From the NCBI GenBank assembly GCA_022822405.1, contig JAJEBT010000109.1, forward strand, positions 44,652 through 108,651: a stretch of DNA of 64,000 nt. Reading direction: 5' to 3'. The position numbers were made by a program, and so were the translations under genes. Positions within the stretch are counted from its first letter, which is position 1, and each line of letters opens with the position of its first letter. Shown here in pieces: positions 48,764 through 58,382 of the stretch. The stretch comes from Alphaproteobacteria bacterium (GTDB taxonomy: Bacteria > Pseudomonadota > Alphaproteobacteria > MPNO01 > UBA830). Under the pieces are notes generated by a model. It was not told the DNA's origin, searched no databases, and saw only the letters and a program-made list of their open reading frames with translations.

Positions 48764-49252
48764 AAGGGCTGTTCCGCTTGTGCCTCGCCGATTCCGAATT
48801 CGCTGACAGTCGACCTCTCCCTTCATGCCACGGTCGGCCTGGACCTCATCCAGTCCCTCAACAACTGCACGGTCGTCCACACGAGGACGGGTTTCGCGGA
48901 CCGGCCCGAACCGGAGCGCAAGCGCGTCCTGTGGCGCCTCTGGCTGAGGGTGCCGGATTTCCGTCCGGCAACGCCCTGTTCGGCGCAATGGTCGCGCGGC
49001 ATCAGCCTCAGGCGGACGCAGCAGCAGATCCCACGGGGAAACGGAATCCGCCACAGCGCCGGTTGGCAACCGCGCTGCGCACAGGCATCCTGCGATCGGC
49101 GTAGAAATGCGGACAGGGATGCCGATGACGATGTTCTCTTTGCCGGCGGCAGGATCGGCGCCGCGGGCAGCATGGCCAAAACATCCCTTGGGCAGCTGCC
49201 CGGAGCGGCATGATCGGCGGCGCGATGCGCAGCAATACCGGGCCGATCCGTG
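48764..49252. other. Spacer with remnant sequences before the CCA enzyme
   Basis: This 489-bp stretch has no intact gene. Apart from the 185-bp repeat (48847-49031) I see no protein-like frame that I can name. A minus-strand frame around 49030-49140 contains a protein-like run (KENIVIGIPVRI) that I do not recognise. Confidence 0.5.
48847..49031 (+). pseudogene. TauD C-terminal fragment; 185-bp repeat copy 2
   Basis: The sequence matches 45051-45235 at 176 of 185 positions with no gaps and would encode residues 289-350 of the TauD-type protein. There are changes such as Trp to Arg in the DWPEPER stretch, and no start. It keeps the distal histidine and arginine of the active site but is far too short to work. 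Unrelated sequence lies on both sides, so it is a duplicated piece, not a decayed whole gene. Confidence 0.92.
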
Positions 49253-50545
49253 ATGGCCGTTCGAACCGTCATCTCGTGGCCCCGAACAGCAGCGACCGGC
49301 GATCTCGGCAGACTGTTCGACGTTCTTGAATCCTCGGGCGCATCCGTCCGTTTCGTGGGAGGCTGCGTGCGCGACGCCCTGCTCGGCCGGCCATCGGAAG
49401 ACACGGATCTCGCGACCGACGCCCCGCCGCAGCGCGTCATCGAGATCCTCGACGGCGCCGGGATCGCGACGGCGCCAACCGGCCTTTCCCATGGCACAGT
49501 GACCGCGATCATGGGCGACGGTCCTGTCCAGATCACCACGTTGAGACGAGACGTGTCGACGGACGGACGGCGGGCAACCGTCGCCTACACCGCCGACTGG
49601 GCCGAAGATGCGGCGCGCCGGGATTTCACGATGAACGCACTGTCGGCGGATCGCGACGGAAACGTCCACGACTACGTGGGCGGGCTCGAGGATATGGAAG
49701 CCGGCCGCGTGCGCTTCATCGGCGACGCGGCGGACCGCATCGCCGAGGATCATCTGCGCATTCTCCGGTTCTTCCGGTTCAATGCCTGGTATGCCAGAGG
49801 GGCGGCCGATGCCGGCGCGCTCGCGGCCTGTACGGCGGCTGCCGACCGGATCGACCGGCTGTCGGGAGAACGGCTGTGGCACGAGCTGTCCCGCACGCTG
49901 ACGGCGCCGGATCCCGGAACCGTGTTCGCGATCATGGACACTGCCGGCGTGCTCGAACGGCTGCTGCCGATGGCCCGGCACCCGGAACGGATTGCGGTGC
50001 TGCCGGCACTCGAGCGCGGCGCCTCCGTCAAGCCGGAGGCGCTCAGGCGTATGGCCTCCCTCATCGATGCCTCGGAAGAGGAGGTCGTCGGGCTCAGCCG
50101 ACGGCTCCGCATGTCGCGCGCCGAGGCAACCCGGCTGAAGGCCCTGATCACGCGGCGCGGGGCTTTCCTGCCGCCGCCCGGAAAGGCCGCGGCGCGCCGG
50201 CTGCTCTACGATGCCGGCGCCGCGCTTTTCGTCGACCTGCTGCTTCTCGATCACGCCGAGGAGACAGCGCGCGATCCGGACGCTTCGGCGCGGCACGCCC
50301 AAACCCGGGAAGGCCTCCTCCGGATCGCCACCGACTGGCACACGCCGCGTTTTCCGCTCGGCGGAAGGGATGCCGCCAACGCCGGACTCGGCGAAGGCCC
50401 CGGGGTCGGCAAGTGCCTCCGCATGGTCGAGGAATGGTGGATAGGCAACGACTTCGCACCAGGCCGGGCTGCCTGCCTTGACCGTCTTCAAAAGGTCGCC
50501 GAAGAATGGAAGCGGGGCCAGCCTGAGGGCAATCCCCGTAGTTGA
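49253..50545 (+). CDS. cca: CCA tRNA nucleotidyltransferase / poly(A) polymerase family
   Basis: The 430-residue enzyme adds or repairs the CCA end of tRNA. The nucleotidyltransferase motif is FVGGCVRDALLGRPSEDTDLATDA with the metal-binding Asp-x-Asp. The RRDFTMNAL motif and the neck helix AEDHLRILRFFRFNAWYA follow, then a longer C-terminal part usual for alphaproteobacterial forms. GTG 49250 directly precedes ATG 49253. In relatives this gene normally follows the Nudix/DUF6111 genes; here an accessory segment separates them. Confidence 0.93.
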   Translation: MAVRTVISWPRTAATGDLGRLFDVLESSGASVRFVGGCVRDALLGRPSEDTDLATDAPPQRVIEILDGAGIATAPTGLSHGTVTAIMGDGPVQITTLRRDVSTDGRRATVAYTADWAEDAARRDFTMNALSADRDGNVHDYVGGLEDMEAGRVRFIGDAADRIAEDHLRILRFFRFNAWYARGAADAGALAACTAAADRIDRLSGERLWHELSRTLTAPDPGTVFAIMDTAGVLERLLPMARHPERIAVLPALERGASVKPEALRRMASLIDASEEEVVGLSRRLRMSRAEATRLKALITRRGAFLPPPGKAAARRLLYDAGAALFVDLLLLDHAEETARDPDASARHAQTREGLLRIATDWHTPRFPLGGRDAANAGLGEGPGVGKCLRMVEEWWIGNDFAPGRAACLDRLQKVAEEWKRGQPEGNPRS

Positions 50546-50577
50546 CGCGCGACGGCGCCAGGCAGGAGAGGAACGGA

Positions 50578-52164
50578 ATGCACAGCGGTTTCGAGATTGT
50601 CCGGCTCGCTGCCGACCGCACGCCCGACCATCTCGCGATGATCGACGACCGGACCGAGCGGCAGCTGACCTACGGCCAGCTCATGGCAGAGATCGATGCG
50701 GTCGCGGCCGGCTTTGCGGCGCACGGAATCAAGCGCGGCACCCGGGTGGCGACCGTCCTTCCGGGCCTTTGGGAACATTGCATCGCGCTGCTCGCGCTGA
50801 TGCGCCTGAACGCCGTTCCGGCGCTCCTCAACTTCCGACTCGGACACGAGGAACTGGCCGGGCTGTGCAAGGCCGGCGATATCGGCGCAGCGGTCATCGG
50901 ACCCGACCCGGAACTGGCCCGCCAGCTTGCCGACGTGCTCCCGGAAGGCGCACCGATCTGGTCGGCAGGCGGCGACGCGGGATCCGCCCTCGCCTTCGCG
51001 GACTGCCGCGGCAACGCCAGCGCACTCGCACCCTACGAGAAGCCGGACGCGGAAGAGACCGCTTTCCTGTTCTACACCTCCGGCACCACCGGACTGCCGA
51101 AGGCCGTGGTGCTCGCCCACCGGACGACCGAGCCCCGGCTCCTGTGGCTCGCGACCCAGGGCGGGCTGTGCCACGGCACGCATAACAGGGCGCTCGGCTG
51201 CATGCCGCTCAGCCATGCGATCGGCTTCTACGGCGTCTTTCTCGTGACCCTCGCCTTCAACGGCAGCTATTTCGTGGTGTCGGAATTCACCCCGGCAGCG
51301 ATCGTCGACCTGGTAGCCCGCGAGCGGTTGACCTACGCCTTCTGCATACCCCCGATGTTCCAGGCGATGGTGTCGGCCCCGGGCTACACGCCCGCGAAGA
51401 TGGTCTCGATCGAGCGCGTGCTCTATGGCGGGGTGACGATCGATCCCGAGCTTCTGGTCCGGATGGACCGGGAATGGGGCTGCACCGTGCGCCACATCTA
51501 CGGCACGACCGAGACGATGTGCTCGCTCTATCATCCCAGCCCTGTCGGCCGCCACGCCAAATTGCGGCCCGGCTACTATTCGCATGTCCGCATCGCGCGC
51601 ATCGGTGGCGCCGGACCGCACGACACTGTCGGAGCGGGCGAGGAAGGCGAACTGATCGTCGATGCCACCGTGGACACCATATTCTCCGAATACCTCGGAC
51701 GCCCCGATGCGACTGCCGAGAAACTGCGCGATGGCTGGTACTACACCGGTGACATCTTCGCGCAGGATTCCGACGGCGACCTGACACTGGTCGGAAGGGT
51801 CGACGACATGATCCGGTCCGGCGGCGAGAGCATACACCCCGAGGAAGTCGAGGCCGCGCTGGAATCCTGCGCGGCGGTCCGCGAGGCCGGCGTGGTCGGG
51901 ATTCCCGATCACCGATGGGGGCAGATGACCGTGGCCTGCGTCGTTCCCGCACCTGCAGCGACTCCCGGAGAGAAACTCGCAAGCGAGATCGACAGCTGGT
52001 GCCGGCAAACGGTGCTGGCCCGCTTCAAGCGGCCGCGGGGTTATGTGTTTCTCGACGACCTGCCGCGCAACGCCGCAAACAAGGTCTTGCGGCGCCGACT
52101 GCGGGATCTTGCCGCAGCAGCGCGGGACGGCGAAGCCGCCAAACAGTTCTTCAGACCCGAATAG
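50578..52164 (+). CDS. AMP-forming acyl/aryl-CoA synthetase
   Basis: The 528-residue adenylate-forming enzyme activates a carboxylic acid to its CoA thioester. The P-loop-like motif is FLFYTSGTTGLPKAVVLAH. The A5 motif IYGTTETM, A7 YYTGDIF, A8 GRVDDMIRSGGESIHPEEVE and the C-terminal catalytic lysine region (PRNAANKVLRR) are intact. It resembles benzoate/4-chlorobenzoate or medium-chain acyl-CoA ligases; the acid is unknown. ATG 50578 has GGAGAGGAAC upstream. It follows the CCA gene by 32 bp, and the 210 bp after it hold no gene. Confidence 0.93.
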   Translation: MHSGFEIVRLAADRTPDHLAMIDDRTERQLTYGQLMAEIDAVAAGFAAHGIKRGTRVATVLPGLWEHCIALLALMRLNAVPALLNFRLGHEELAGLCKAGDIGAAVIGPDPELARQLADVLPEGAPIWSAGGDAGSALAFADCRGNASALAPYEKPDAEETAFLFYTSGTTGLPKAVVLAHRTTEPRLLWLATQGGLCHGTHNRALGCMPLSHAIGFYGVFLVTLAFNGSYFVVSEFTPAAIVDLVARERLTYAFCIPPMFQAMVSAPGYTPAKMVSIERVLYGGVTIDPELLVRMDREWGCTVRHIYGTTETMCSLYHPSPVGRHAKLRPGYYSHVRIARIGGAGPHDTVGAGEEGELIVDATVDTIFSEYLGRPDATAEKLRDGWYYTGDIFAQDSDGDLTLVGRVDDMIRSGGESIHPEEVEAALESCAAVREAGVVGIPDHRWGQMTVACVVPAPAATPGEKLASEIDSWCRQTVLARFKRPRGYVFLDDLPRNAANKVLRRRLRDLAAAARDGEAAKQFFRPE

Positions 52165-52374
52165 TCAAACCTACCCGAACCGGACATCGAACATCATCTG
52201 CAACCGGCATACCGGGCAAGCAACCGATTTCGTCATCGATCCGCTTCGCTATCGCCATATGGACCCGAACCGCAGCCCTTTGCGCGCCTCGTCACGCGAA
52301 AACCCTGGACAGGTGACAGCTGTGGAATTCTGCAGGGACCGAATAGCCGGGCAGCAGGGCGAGACGGTCGTCAT

Positions 52375-53226
52375 TCACGGCCACCGGACCTCGGGCGGCA
52401 GGGACATCAGGATCGCGTCGACGTTGCCACCGGTCTTCAGCCCGAAGGCCGTACCGCGGTCATGGAGCAAATTGAACTCGACGTAACGGCCGCGCCGGAC
52501 CAGCAGGTGCTCGCGCTGCGCGGCCGTCCATGGCCGGTTCATGTGCTGCCTTGCGATCTCCGGACAAACCTCGAGGAAGGTGCGGCCCACGTCACGGGTG
52601 AAGGCAAAGTCGGCGTCCGGGTCGCCGGAATCGAGGTTGTCGTAGAATATGCCGCCAACTCCGCGTGTCTCGTTGCGGTGCGGAAGAAAGAAGTATTCGT
52701 CGCACCATTTGCTGAATTTCGGATAGTACGACCGATCGTGCCGGTCGCAGGCCTCTCTGAGGGCATCGTGGAAACGCCGCGTGTCGGCGTCGTCGGGATA
52801 GCAGGGCGTCATGTCGATGCCGCCGCCGAACCACTGCCGGGTTGTGACGATAAAGCGCGTGTTCATGTGAAAGGCCGGGACCAGCGGCGACTGCATGTGG
52901 GCAACGACCGAGATCCCGGACGCCCAGAAGCGCGGGTCGTCGTCGGCGCCGGGAATCTGCTTCCGGAACTCCTCCGAAAACTCTCCGTGAACGGTCGAGA
53001 CGTTGACTCCGACCTTCTCGAAGACCCGCCCGCGCATGATCGACATCACGCCGCCGCCGCCGCCCGGACGGTCCCAGGGGGTACGGACGAAACGGCCGGC
53101 GACGCCGCTGCCCACGGCATCGTTGGGAGGCGCAACCTCATCCTCGAGCGCCTCGAAAGCCGCGCAGATGCTGTCCCGGAGCTCGCGAAACCAGGACGCG
53201 GCGCTTTGCTGCCTGTCCGTCGCCAT
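52375..53226 (-). CDS. hemF: Oxygen-dependent coproporphyrinogen III oxidase
   Basis: HemF converts coproporphyrinogen III to protoporphyrinogen IX using oxygen, in haem synthesis. The 283-residue protein has the family signatures [35 protein letters not shown], split across the active site, [20 protein letters not shown], and [24 protein letters not shown] near the end. All appear intact. It stands alone on the minus strand with rpsT upstream. Confidence 0.96.
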   Translation of the reverse strand: MATDRQQSAASWFRELRDSICAAFEALEDEVAPPNDAVGSGVAGRFVRTPWDRPGGGGGVMSIMRGRVFEKVGVNVSTVHGEFSEEFRKQIPGADDDPRFWASGISVVAHMQSPLVPAFHMNTRFIVTTRQWFGGGIDMTPCYPDDADTRRFHDALREACDRHDRSYYPKFSKWCDEYFFLPHRNETRGVGGIFYDNLDSGDPDADFAFTRDVGRTFLEVCPEIARQHMNRPWTAAQREHLLVRRGRYVEFNLLHDRGTAFGLKTGGNVDAILMSLPPEVRWP

Positions 53227-53407
53227 GCCCGGAGCGGCTCAGGCGCCGCGCGCCGGACGGGACGGATTGCCGGAGCCCGTCCGCTGGTGCGGAGGCACCG
53301 GTTCGCCAATGATCCCGAAGATCCGTGCGCCCCACGGCGGCATCATGGCTGGCCGTCGTCCTGTCCGGACAGGGTAAAAATGGAGGGCCGCGGCGCGGCC
53401 GGCACGG

Positions 53408-53668
53408 TCAGAGAGTCTTGATGCGGCGGGAGAGCCTGGAAATCCTGCGCGCGGCCGTATTCTTCTTGACCACGCCGCGGGTTACGCCACGCATGATTTC
53501 GGGCTGCGCCTGGCGCAGGGCTTCGGCGGCAGCGTCCCTGTCGCCCGCCTCGATGGCCGCCTCGACCTTCCTGATGAAGGTGCGGATGCGTGACCTCCGG
53601 GCGCCGTTGACCGGGGTCTGGCGGGCATCGCGCCTCACCCGCTTTCTTGCAGATGTCGTGTTTGCCAT
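53408..53668 (-). CDS. rpsT: 30S ribosomal protein S20
   Basis: The 86-residue, very basic three-helix protein of the small subunit reads [17 protein letters not shown] at its start and [19 protein letters not shown] near its end, as in other S20 proteins. AAGGG lies upstream of the ATG (53666-53668), and a strong promoter is at 53694-53722. S20 is known to act on its own translation in some bacteria; I see no specific leader element here. Confidence 0.97.
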   Translation of the reverse strand: MANTTSARKRVRRDARQTPVNGARRSRIRTFIRKVEAAIEAGDRDAAAEALRQAQPEIMRGVTRGVVKKNTAARRISRLSRRIKTL

Positions 53669-53980
53669 CGTTTTTCCCTTGCAGAGCATGCCGCATCTAG
53701 ATCAAAAGAGCCCCCCCGTCAAGCGCGGACTGATCCGGCGCCCCTTTTCCGCCAGGCCATGCCGTGGCCCGATCCGGCGTCGACACGGCGAATTTTCCCG
53801 ACAGGTCCGGCAAGGAGAAAGCGCCCCGCCGGCGTCCTCAACCGGCAGCGGGCAAGCGGCTTCCGGACCGGAATGCGAGCCCGACGCGCAGGCTCCGGGC
53901 ACGGCTGCCGGCCCGTCATGCGGTTGCATAGCCTCGTCATCTGCACTAAACGGGCTTCCGGGCGAAATCGGAATCCGGTG
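53669..53980. other. Divergent spacer between rpsT and an MFS transporter
   Basis: The 312 bp carry the rpsT promoter near their left side. The rest has no gene I can name; the MFS frame is open upstream to 53759, but that translation lacks membrane character. Confidence 0.5.
53694..53722 (-). promoter_or_regulatory. rpsT promoter
   Basis: On the minus strand TTGACG (53717-53722) and TAGATG (53694-53699) are 17 bases apart, close to the housekeeping sigma consensus. The start of transcription would be near 53687, leaving a leader of about 20 bases before the rpsT ATG. Confidence 0.7.
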
Positions 53981-55213
53981 ATGAAGGCGTTCTGGCGAAC
54001 ACCAGTATATGTGCTCTTCGCAGCTACGCTGTTGCTGCTGGTCGCCAACGGCACACGCCAGAATTTCGGTCTCTTCCTCATTCCGCTGAGCGCCGATCTC
54101 GGCTGGGGCCGCAGCGAATTCGCACTCGCGATCGCCATCCAGAACCTGGTGATGGGGGCGGCGGCGCCGTTCGTGGCCGGTCTCGGGGACCGGTTCGGGC
54201 CAATACGGATCATCGCGCTCTCGAGCCTGCTCTACGCCGGCGGCGTGGCGCTGATCTCGGTCTCGACCACCCCGGAAACCATGGTCCTGTCGGCCGGGCT
54301 GATCGTCGGTCTCGGCGCTTCGGGGATCGGCTTTACGTTGCCCCTGGCCCTGGTCGGCCGGGTCGCGTCGGCCAGCAGACGGAGCCTGTGGCTCGGCATC
54401 GTCACCGCCGGCGGCTCGGCCGGGCAGTTTGTCTTTGCACCGGTCAGCGCCGGGTTGATCGGCGGTTTCGGCTGGTCCGACGGCATCATCGGCCTCTCGA
54501 TCATCATCGCGATCACGGTGCCGCTGGCATTGTCCATGCGGGCCGGCAGCGCCTCCACACTGGCCGCACCGGACACCCAGAGCCTGTCGGCGGCGCTCCG
54601 CGAGGCGAGCGGCCACCGCGGCTACTGGCTGCTGGTGCTCGGCTTCTTCGTCTGCGGATTCCAGATACAGTTCGTCGGCGTGCATCTCCCGGGCTTTCTC
54701 CAGGACGCCGGCGCAAGCCCGTGGCTTGCGGCGTGGGCGCTCGGAGCGATCGGGCTGTTCAACATCTTCGGCACGCTCCTGGCCGGCTGGATGGGCGCCC
54801 GGTGGCGCAAGAAGAAGCTGCTGAGCCTCCTCTACCTCTCCCGCGGCATCCTGTTCCTCGTCTTTTTCATGCTGCCGGTAAACGAGTTCACGGTGCTTGG
54901 CTTCGCCTCGATCTTCGGGCTCCTCTGGCTTTCCACCGCCCCCCTCACGATGGGCATCGTCGCCCAGATTTTCGGCCCGCGCTACATGGCGACGCTGTTC
55001 GCCATCGTCTTTTTCAGCCATCAGGTCGGCGGCTTCGCGGGAATCTATCTCGGCGGCTATTTCTACGATCTCTACAATTCGTACGATGTTGGCTGGTGGC
55101 TCGCCATGGCTCTCGGCGGCATCGCCGCGCTGATTCACTGGCAGCTTGACGACACCCCGGTCGAGCGCTGGCTCCGCGAGAGCGCGGCATCCGTGGGCAC
55201 ACCCGGACGTTAG
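53981..55213 (+). CDS. MFS transporter
   Basis: The 410-residue protein has about 12 hydrophobic segments in two halves. The first-loop motif is GLGDRFGPIRI and the central loop is short. The ending is WLAMALGGIAALIHWQLDD. It belongs to the major facilitator superfamily, in the group of carboxylate/sugar-acid or oxalate-formate-like carriers; the substrate is not predictable. GTG 53978 directly precedes ATG 53981. It lies 101 bp before the binding-protein gene of the ABC transporter. Confidence 0.88.
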   Translation: MKAFWRTPVYVLFAATLLLLVANGTRQNFGLFLIPLSADLGWGRSEFALAIAIQNLVMGAAAPFVAGLGDRFGPIRIIALSSLLYAGGVALISVSTTPETMVLSAGLIVGLGASGIGFTLPLALVGRVASASRRSLWLGIVTAGGSAGQFVFAPVSAGLIGGFGWSDGIIGLSIIIAITVPLALSMRAGSASTLAAPDTQSLSAALREASGHRGYWLLVLGFFVCGFQIQFVGVHLPGFLQDAGASPWLAAWALGAIGLFNIFGTLLAGWMGARWRKKKLLSLLYLSRGILFLVFFMLPVNEFTVLGFASIFGLLWLSTAPLTMGIVAQIFGPRYMATLFAIVFFSHQVGGFAGIYLGGYFYDLYNSYDVGWWLAMALGGIAALIHWQLDDTPVERWLRESAASVGTPGR

Positions 55214-55314
55214 GGCGGCGCGCCCCCCTTGCCGCTGGCCGCCGTGGTTTGCGGCCCGCCGGGCAATTCCCTATGGTTGCCCGGATCAAGCATGTCTTCA
55301 CAGGGAGAAAAACC

Positions 55315-56322
55315 ATGCGGACAAGGCAAGCAATCCTGGCCAAATGCGGCATCGCGGCGGCGGCCGTGGCGGCGATCGGGCTGTCGACGGGCGCGTACGC
55401 CGCCTGCGGCAAGGTCACCATTGCAAACATGACCTGGGCGTCGGCATCAGTGGCGGCGCATGTCGAGAACACCATCCTCTCGAAGGGGTATGGCTGCAAA
55501 TCCGAGCTCGTTCCCGGCGACACGGTGCCGACCGTGACCTCGATGTCAGAGAAGGGCGAACCGGACATCGCCCCTGAAGTGTGGATCAACTCGGCCCGCG
55601 AGGTCGTCGAGAAGGCGGTTGCCGAGGGACGCCTCAAGATCGCCGGCGAGATTCTGAGTGACGGCGGCGAGGAAGGCTGGTTCGTTCCCAAATACCTGGT
55701 CGACGCCAACCCCGGGCTCACGACCCTGCAGGCGGTCCTCAAGCGGTCGGACCTGTTCCCGGACAAGGAAGAGCCGGGCAAGGGCCGTTTCTACACCTGC
55801 CCCCCGGGTTGGGCGTGCGAGATCATCAACAAGAACCTGTTCAAGGCCTACGGCCTCGACAAGGCCGGGTTCACGCTGTTCAATCCGGGTTCCGGCGAGG
55901 GCCTTGCAGCCGCCATCGACCGCGCGAACACGCGCAAGCTCCCGATCTTCACCTACTACTGGGCGCCGACCGCGCTGATGGGCCGGCACCCCATGGTCAA
56001 GCTCGGCGGCATGAATCATGATCCCAAGACCTGGAGCTGCGTGACCAGCAAGGACTGCGCCGATCCGAAGCCCAACATGTATCCGAAATCCGTCGTGCTC
56101 ACGGTGGTGACATCGAGCTTCGCCAAGAAGGCGCCGGAGGCGTTCAAGTTCGTCTCCTCGGTGTCCTGGCCGAACCAGGTCGTGAACAAGGTTCTCGCGT
56201 GGAAGGACAAGAACCAGGCCAACAACGAGGAAACCGCGAACTACTTCCTCAAGAGCTACGAGTCCGTGTGGACGAAATGGGTGCCCGCGGACGTCGCGGC
56301 CAAGGTCAAGGCGGGCCTCTGA
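55315..56322 (+). CDS. proX: Quaternary-amine (glycine betaine-type) ABC substrate-binding protein
   Basis: The 335-residue protein has a signal peptide with basic start MRTRQ and a hydrophobic core ending GAYAACG. The mature part is an OpuAC-type domain: VTIANMTWASASVAAHVENTILSKGYGC, followed by VPTVTSMSEKGEPDIAPEVW. Aromatic residues such as FTYYWAPTALMGRHP could form the cation-binding cage. AGGGAG precedes the ATG. It is followed by permease and ATPase genes in order, so the system is complete. Choline, betaine, carnitine or a related compound are all possible. Confidence 0.9.
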   Translation: MRTRQAILAKCGIAAAAVAAIGLSTGAYAACGKVTIANMTWASASVAAHVENTILSKGYGCKSELVPGDTVPTVTSMSEKGEPDIAPEVWINSAREVVEKAVAEGRLKIAGEILSDGGEEGWFVPKYLVDANPGLTTLQAVLKRSDLFPDKEEPGKGRFYTCPPGWACEIINKNLFKAYGLDKAGFTLFNPGSGEGLAAAIDRANTRKLPIFTYYWAPTALMGRHPMVKLGGMNHDPKTWSCVTSKDCADPKPNMYPKSVVLTVVTSSFAKKAPEAFKFVSSVSWPNQVVNKVLAWKDKNQANNEETANYFLKSYESVWTKWVPADVAAKVKAGL

Positions 56323-56361
56323 CCCTGACCGGAGGCCGCGCCGCAACCCGCGCTCCCGATC

Positions 56362-57249
56362 ATGGCCGACTGGCTGCAGCAGTTTCCGACGCTCGACGCC
56401 GCCGTCCTGCGCGCGCTCGAGAAGTCGATCGACGCCAGCTACCGGAACTTTTCGAGGAACTATGGCGACGCGATTGAAGGGTTTTTCGATCCGCTGCTCT
56501 ATTTCCTGATCTGGTTCGAACGCCTGCTGCTCCACTCGCCATGGTGGCTGGTGATCGGCGTGATCGTCGGGCTCTGCCTGGCCGCCAGCCGCAAGGTCTT
56601 CCTGACGATCGGGGTGGCGACGGCCTTCCTCCTGATCGGCGTCCTCGGCATGTGGGACGACACGATGCGCACGCTCGCGATCATCTTCGTGTCGTCCCTC
56701 ATCGCCATAGCAATCGGCATTCCGCTCGGAATTCTGATGTCGCGCTCGCATGGCGCGCAGGCGGTCATGACGCCGATCCTCGATGTCATGCAGACGATGC
56801 CGATCTTCGTCTACCTGATCCCGGTGGTGATGCTGTTCGGCCTCGGCAAGGTGCCGGGGCTGATCGCCGTCGTCATCTATGCGGTGCCGCCGGTCATCCG
56901 CCTGACCAATCTCGGGATCCGGCTGGTCGACGCCGAGGTACTCGAGGCGGCGGACGCGTTCGGCGTCGATCCGTGGCGACGTCTGGTCGGCGTGCAACTG
57001 CCGCTGGCGCTGCCGAACATCATGGCGGGCATAAACCAGACCATAATGATGGCGCTGTCGATGGTGGTGATCGCATCGATGATCGGCGTCAAGGGCCTGG
57101 GCCAGCCGGTGCTCCAAGCGGTGACCAACCAATACTTCGCGCTCGGGCTGTTCAACGGCGCGGCGGTGGTGGCGCTGGCGATCGTCTTCGACCGGGTGAC
57201 CCAGAGCTACGGCCGGCGCATCCAGGAAAACCGGCAGGCGCGGTCATGA
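56362..57249 (+). CDS. proW: Quaternary-amine ABC transporter permease
   Basis: The 295-residue inner-membrane protein has about six segments (PWWLVIGVIVGLCLAASR, TIGVATAFLLIGVLG, then LIAIAIGIPLGIL) and the permease EAA loop near VDAEVLEAADAFGVDPWRRLVGVQLPLALPNIMAGI. It works with the ProX-like and ProV-like proteins encoded on either side. Its stop overlaps the ATPase start by four bases. Confidence 0.93.
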   Translation: MADWLQQFPTLDAAVLRALEKSIDASYRNFSRNYGDAIEGFFDPLLYFLIWFERLLLHSPWWLVIGVIVGLCLAASRKVFLTIGVATAFLLIGVLGMWDDTMRTLAIIFVSSLIAIAIGIPLGILMSRSHGAQAVMTPILDVMQTMPIFVYLIPVVMLFGLGKVPGLIAVVIYAVPPVIRLTNLGIRLVDAEVLEAADAFGVDPWRRLVGVQLPLALPNIMAGINQTIMMALSMVVIASMIGVKGLGQPVLQAVTNQYFALGLFNGAAVVALAIVFDRVTQSYGRRIQENRQARS

Positions 57250-58352
57250 CCGACGCCCCGGCAATCAGGATCCGCGATCTCAGCAAGGTCTTCGGCGACA
57301 ATGCCCAGGAGATGATGCCGCTGGTGCATGATGGCATCTCGAAGCAGGAACTTCTCGAAGTGCATGGCCATGTACTCGGCCTGCGCGACATCGAACTCGA
57401 CATCGCGCCGCGGAGCATCCAGGTCGTCATGGGACTCAGCGGATCCGGCAAGTCGACCCTGGTCCGGCACGTCAACCGGCTGATTGACCCCACCGAGGGC
57501 GAGGTCCGGGTCGACGACGAGAACGTACTCGATCTCGACCGCGTGGCGCTCAGGCAGTTCCGCCGCCACCGCATCAGCATGGTGTTCCAGCGTTTCGCGC
57601 TGTTCCCCCACCGCACGGTCATGGAGAACGTGGAATACGGCCTGACCATCCAGCGGCTGGCGCGCAAGGAACGGCGCGACCGGGCCGCCCGGTGGGTCGA
57701 CCGCGTCGGGCTCGGCGGCTACGAGGACTCCTATCCGCACCATCTCTCGGGCGGCATGCAGCAGCGGGTCGGCCTGGCGCGCGCGCTCGCAACGGACGCC
57801 GAGATCCTGCTCATGGACGAAGCCTTCAGCGCCCTCGACCCCCTGATTCGCGCCGACATGCGGACGCTGCTGCTCGAACTGCAGGCCGAGCTCCACAAGA
57901 CGATCGTGTTCGTCACCCACGACCTCGAGGAAGCGATCGAGATCGGCGACCGCATCGCGATCCTGCGCGACGGCGAGGTCATCCAGAACGACAATGCGCA
58001 GGACGTCATCCTGAAACCGGCCGACGACTACATTTCCGACTTCACCCGCAACATCAATCGCGGACGCGTGCTCGTCGTCGGCTCGATCATGCAGCCGTTG
58101 CCGCCGGGACTCGAACCGCCGCCCCAATGCCCGGCCGAGTTGACGCTCGAAGAGGCCCTGCCCGTGGTCACGACCGCGCCCGGCGAGGAATGCTGCGTGG
58201 TCGATCCCGACGGCAAGCCGGTCGGGATGGTCTCGACCATCGGGCTGATGCTGGCGCTGGCCGGGCAGCAGTCGGACGCGGCAGCGGGCGGCAACGGCCA
58301 TGATGCCGCAGCCAACGGCGCCACGGGGGGCAACGGCCGCCCTCGGACGTGA
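57246..58352 (+). CDS. proV: Quaternary-amine ABC transporter ATP-binding protein
   Basis: The 368-residue ATPase has Walker A GLSGSGKST (63-71), signature LSGGMQQR, Walker B LLMDEAFSALD and the H-loop FVTHDLEEA. The long N-terminal extension (VFGDNAQEMMPLVHDGISKQELLE) is typical of the ProV/OpuA group. A short C-terminal part resembles a partial CBS domain (ECCVVDPDGKPVGMVSTIGLMLAL) and ends in a low-complexity Gly/Asn/Ala tail. In that group CBS domains sense ionic strength. Confidence 0.95.
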   Translation: MTDAPAIRIRDLSKVFGDNAQEMMPLVHDGISKQELLEVHGHVLGLRDIELDIAPRSIQVVMGLSGSGKSTLVRHVNRLIDPTEGEVRVDDENVLDLDRVALRQFRRHRISMVFQRFALFPHRTVMENVEYGLTIQRLARKERRDRAARWVDRVGLGGYEDSYPHHLSGGMQQRVGLARALATDAEILLMDEAFSALDPLIRADMRTLLLELQAELHKTIVFVTHDLEEAIEIGDRIAILRDGEVIQNDNAQDVILKPADDYISDFTRNINRGRVLVVGSIMQPLPPGLEPPPQCPAELTLEEALPVVTTAPGEECCVVDPDGKPVGMVSTIGLMLALAGQQSDAAAGGNGHDAAANGATGGNGRPRT

Positions 58353-58382
58353 CATGTCCGGAACGCCGGCCCGAGCGGCACC

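Noticed and set aside
47918..50491. An 857-codon minus-strand frame across module 2 and the CCA enzyme
   Set aside because: It is the shadow of three genes with definite motifs, and its composition is not protein-like.
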